Of a stretch of DNA of 64,000 bases, positions 62,919 to 64,000 are shown piece after piece. Source of the DNA: Pseudomonadota bacterium. GTDB taxonomy: Bacteria > Myxococcota_A > Polyangia > Polyangiales > Polyangiaceae. The DNA lies in NCBI GenBank assembly GCA_023431345.1, contig JAEYWK010000115.1, positions 22,267-86,266 on the forward strand. The letters are read 5' to 3'. The stretch's first letter is position 1. The number at the start of each line of letters is the position of its first letter. Position numbers and translations under genes: made by a program. The notes beneath the pieces were generated by a model. It saw only the letters and a program-made list of their open reading frames with translations, made no database searches and was not told the DNA's origin.

Positions 62919-63869
62919 ATGCGCCGGGTGAAGAAAAGTCGAGGCCTGATCGCTGCCCTGGTGCTCAACGTATGCGCCCGCCCAACGAATGCCGAGGAAT
63001 TCCGCGTACCTGTCGCTTGCCCCGCCTGGGGCAGCGAACAGGTGGCTCAAGTGGAGGCGCGGATTCGGGCCGCCGTCCTGCTCGAGGATGCCCCTCCAGG
63101 AGAGGTGCAGGTGACCTGCCACGAGACCGTGGTCACAGTCGCAGTCCGAACGAGCGCGGGCACCGCCGAGCGCCCCGTCGAGCGCACCAGCCCTTCGCTG
63201 GAAGACGACATCGTGCGCGAGGTCGACGCCGCGCTGCGCGAGCTCAACCAGCCGCCCACGCAGCCCGCGCCCGTGCCGTCGCCCGCGCCGTCGCCCCCGG
63301 CTGAGCCGGCGCCGGCGCCTCCCGTAGTCGTCACGCCCGCGCCCGTCGTGAGCGCGCCTGTGCGCACCGACACACCGAGCTGGCTGGAGCTAAGCGGTGG
63401 CGGCGGCATCGAGCGCTGGGCGAAGCATTGGGCCCTAGGCTTCGAGGTAGCGCCTTCACTCGGAGACGACCGCGTGCGTTATGGAGTTCGACTGGGCGGC
63501 TCGTGGGCCCTCCGGGAAGGGCCCCGCTTCGATGTGGTCGACGCACATGCGGCGGTCGAGGCTGCGCTCCAGCCGCACTTCGCGGCCGGCATCCGTGGCA
63601 GCGCAGCGCTCGGACTGAGCCAGCTGTCGGTAACGCCGTCCGGGAGTCTGAGCGCCGAAACAGCGACCGCTTACGGCGCGGCTTTCGTGCAGCTGCGCAT
63701 TTCGCGGCCAATCTGGTTCGGCGCTTTCGCGCTCGCGCCGTCGCTCGGTGTTCGCGCTCACTTGGCCGAGCGCCGAGTCCTCGTCGACGACGTCAAGCGC
63801 TTGGCATTGCCGCTGTTTGTGCCACAAGCGCAGCTCTCGCTGATTTGGAGCCGGCGTCCGCCCTTCTAG
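62919..63869 (+). CDS. exported protein with Pro-rich linker and beta-barrel-like C-terminus
   Basis: 316 residues from ATG 62919; a GTG at 62928 has better ribosome-site spacing. Signal peptide LIAALVLNVCARPTNA. The first ~100 residues are a small periplasmic domain (VPVACPAWGSEQVAQVEARIRAAVL). A PAPVPSPAPSPPAEP linker follows. The last ~170 residues alternate as strands: WLELSGGGGIERWAKHWALG, VRYGVRLGGSWALREGP, FVQLRISRPIWFGAFALAPSLGV. This suggests an outer-membrane barrel. A terminator hairpin follows. It is divergent from the ECF sigma factor and may be one of its targets. Confidence 0.75.
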   Translation: MRRVKKSRGLIAALVLNVCARPTNAEEFRVPVACPAWGSEQVAQVEARIRAAVLLEDAPPGEVQVTCHETVVTVAVRTSAGTAERPVERTSPSLEDDIVREVDAALRELNQPPTQPAPVPSPAPSPPAEPAPAPPVVVTPAPVVSAPVRTDTPSWLELSGGGGIERWAKHWALGFEVAPSLGDDRVRYGVRLGGSWALREGPRFDVVDAHAAVEAALQPHFAAGIRGSAALGLSQLSVTPSGSLSAETATAYGAAFVQLRISRPIWFGAFALAPSLGVRAHLAERRVLVDDVKRLALPLFVPQAQLSLIWSRRPPF

Positions 63870-63871
63870 CT

Positions 63872-63896
63872 CGCCGAACGGTTTGACCGCTCGGCG
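63872..63896 (+). terminator. probable intrinsic terminator
   Basis: CGCCGA pairs with TCGGCG, and inside, after one mismatch, CGGT-TTG-ACCG continues the stem. It begins 3 bp after the TAG of the 62919 gene. Only a short T-rich stretch (GTTCT) follows. Confidence 0.55.
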
Positions 63897-64000
63897 TTCT
63901 AGACCTTTCCTGGTGGGGGCAGCTCGCGCTGAGCACTCATCGCATTTTTTGCAGGTTTTGGATCGCTTGGGTGGCGATGAGGACATCGTTAAGACCGCGA

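Noticed and set aside
63456..63986. 176-codon minus-strand frame at the right edge
   Set aside because: It is mostly antisense to the exported protein at 62919-63869 and has no recognisable domain.

Overview
The window is GC-rich DNA that looks like a Myxococcota chromosome, most likely class Polyangia. The signs are lipoproteins with long Gly/Ser/Ala linkers behind the lipobox, a serine protease with a MYXO-CTERM-like tail, two eukaryote-type Ser/Thr kinases (one fused to GAF), Cys-rich repeat surface proteins, CxxCH proteins fused to lectin or carbohydrate-binding modules, and a SARP/AAA/TPR giant regulator. I saw no rRNA, tRNA, CRISPR array or intact insertion sequence. Assignments come from reading the sequence by eye; no database was searched.

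Left (1-16 kb): a DUF1592/DUF1588-like + DUF1501 pair that runs off the edge; a four-helix-bundle (IVP/S23-like) gene within a repeat element; a DUF3565-DUF1971 fusion; a TSP-C-like lipoprotein; a Fic protein with 12-bp tandem repeats upstream; a GLUG-repeat lipoprotein; an SRPBCC protein divergent from an MHS-family transporter; a CxxCH/ricin lipoprotein; a Ser/Thr kinase. Next (16-36 kb): a LysR/NAD(P)H-binding pair; a PLD-helicase-DUF3427 protein; a BLUF photoreceptor; an unrecognised three-gene operon with a divergent partner coding for membrane, periplasmic and outer-membrane proteins; a CBM6/di-heme peroxidase-like lipoprotein; a hydrolase; and a SAP/PD-(D/E)XK nuclease candidate.

Middle (35.5-44 kb): two more copies of the repeat element flank a GAF-kinase. 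A compact set of type III polyketide synthase, membrane protein, UbiG-like methyltransferase and convergent UbiA-like prenyltransferase follows, probably for a prenylated or methylated phenolic lipid or quinone. Right (44-64 kb): an RND efflux pump with its adaptor, a six-repeat Cys-rich surface protein, a lipoprotein + serine protease pair, an AurF-like diiron protein divergent from the SARP regulator, a DUF4242 protein, a GH10 xylanase, and an overlapping operon of ECF sigma factor, anti-sigma-like protein and beta-propeller lipoprotein.

The most unusual feature is the repeat element seen three times (3878-4646, about 35569-36141, 37724-38538). Each copy has a conserved 72-nt end and an array of mini-hairpins with GNA triloops. 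Two copies also carry a cloverleaf-like inverted repeat and a four-helix-bundle gene read from the same strand. Two of the three ends lie within 20 bp of a neighbouring stop codon.
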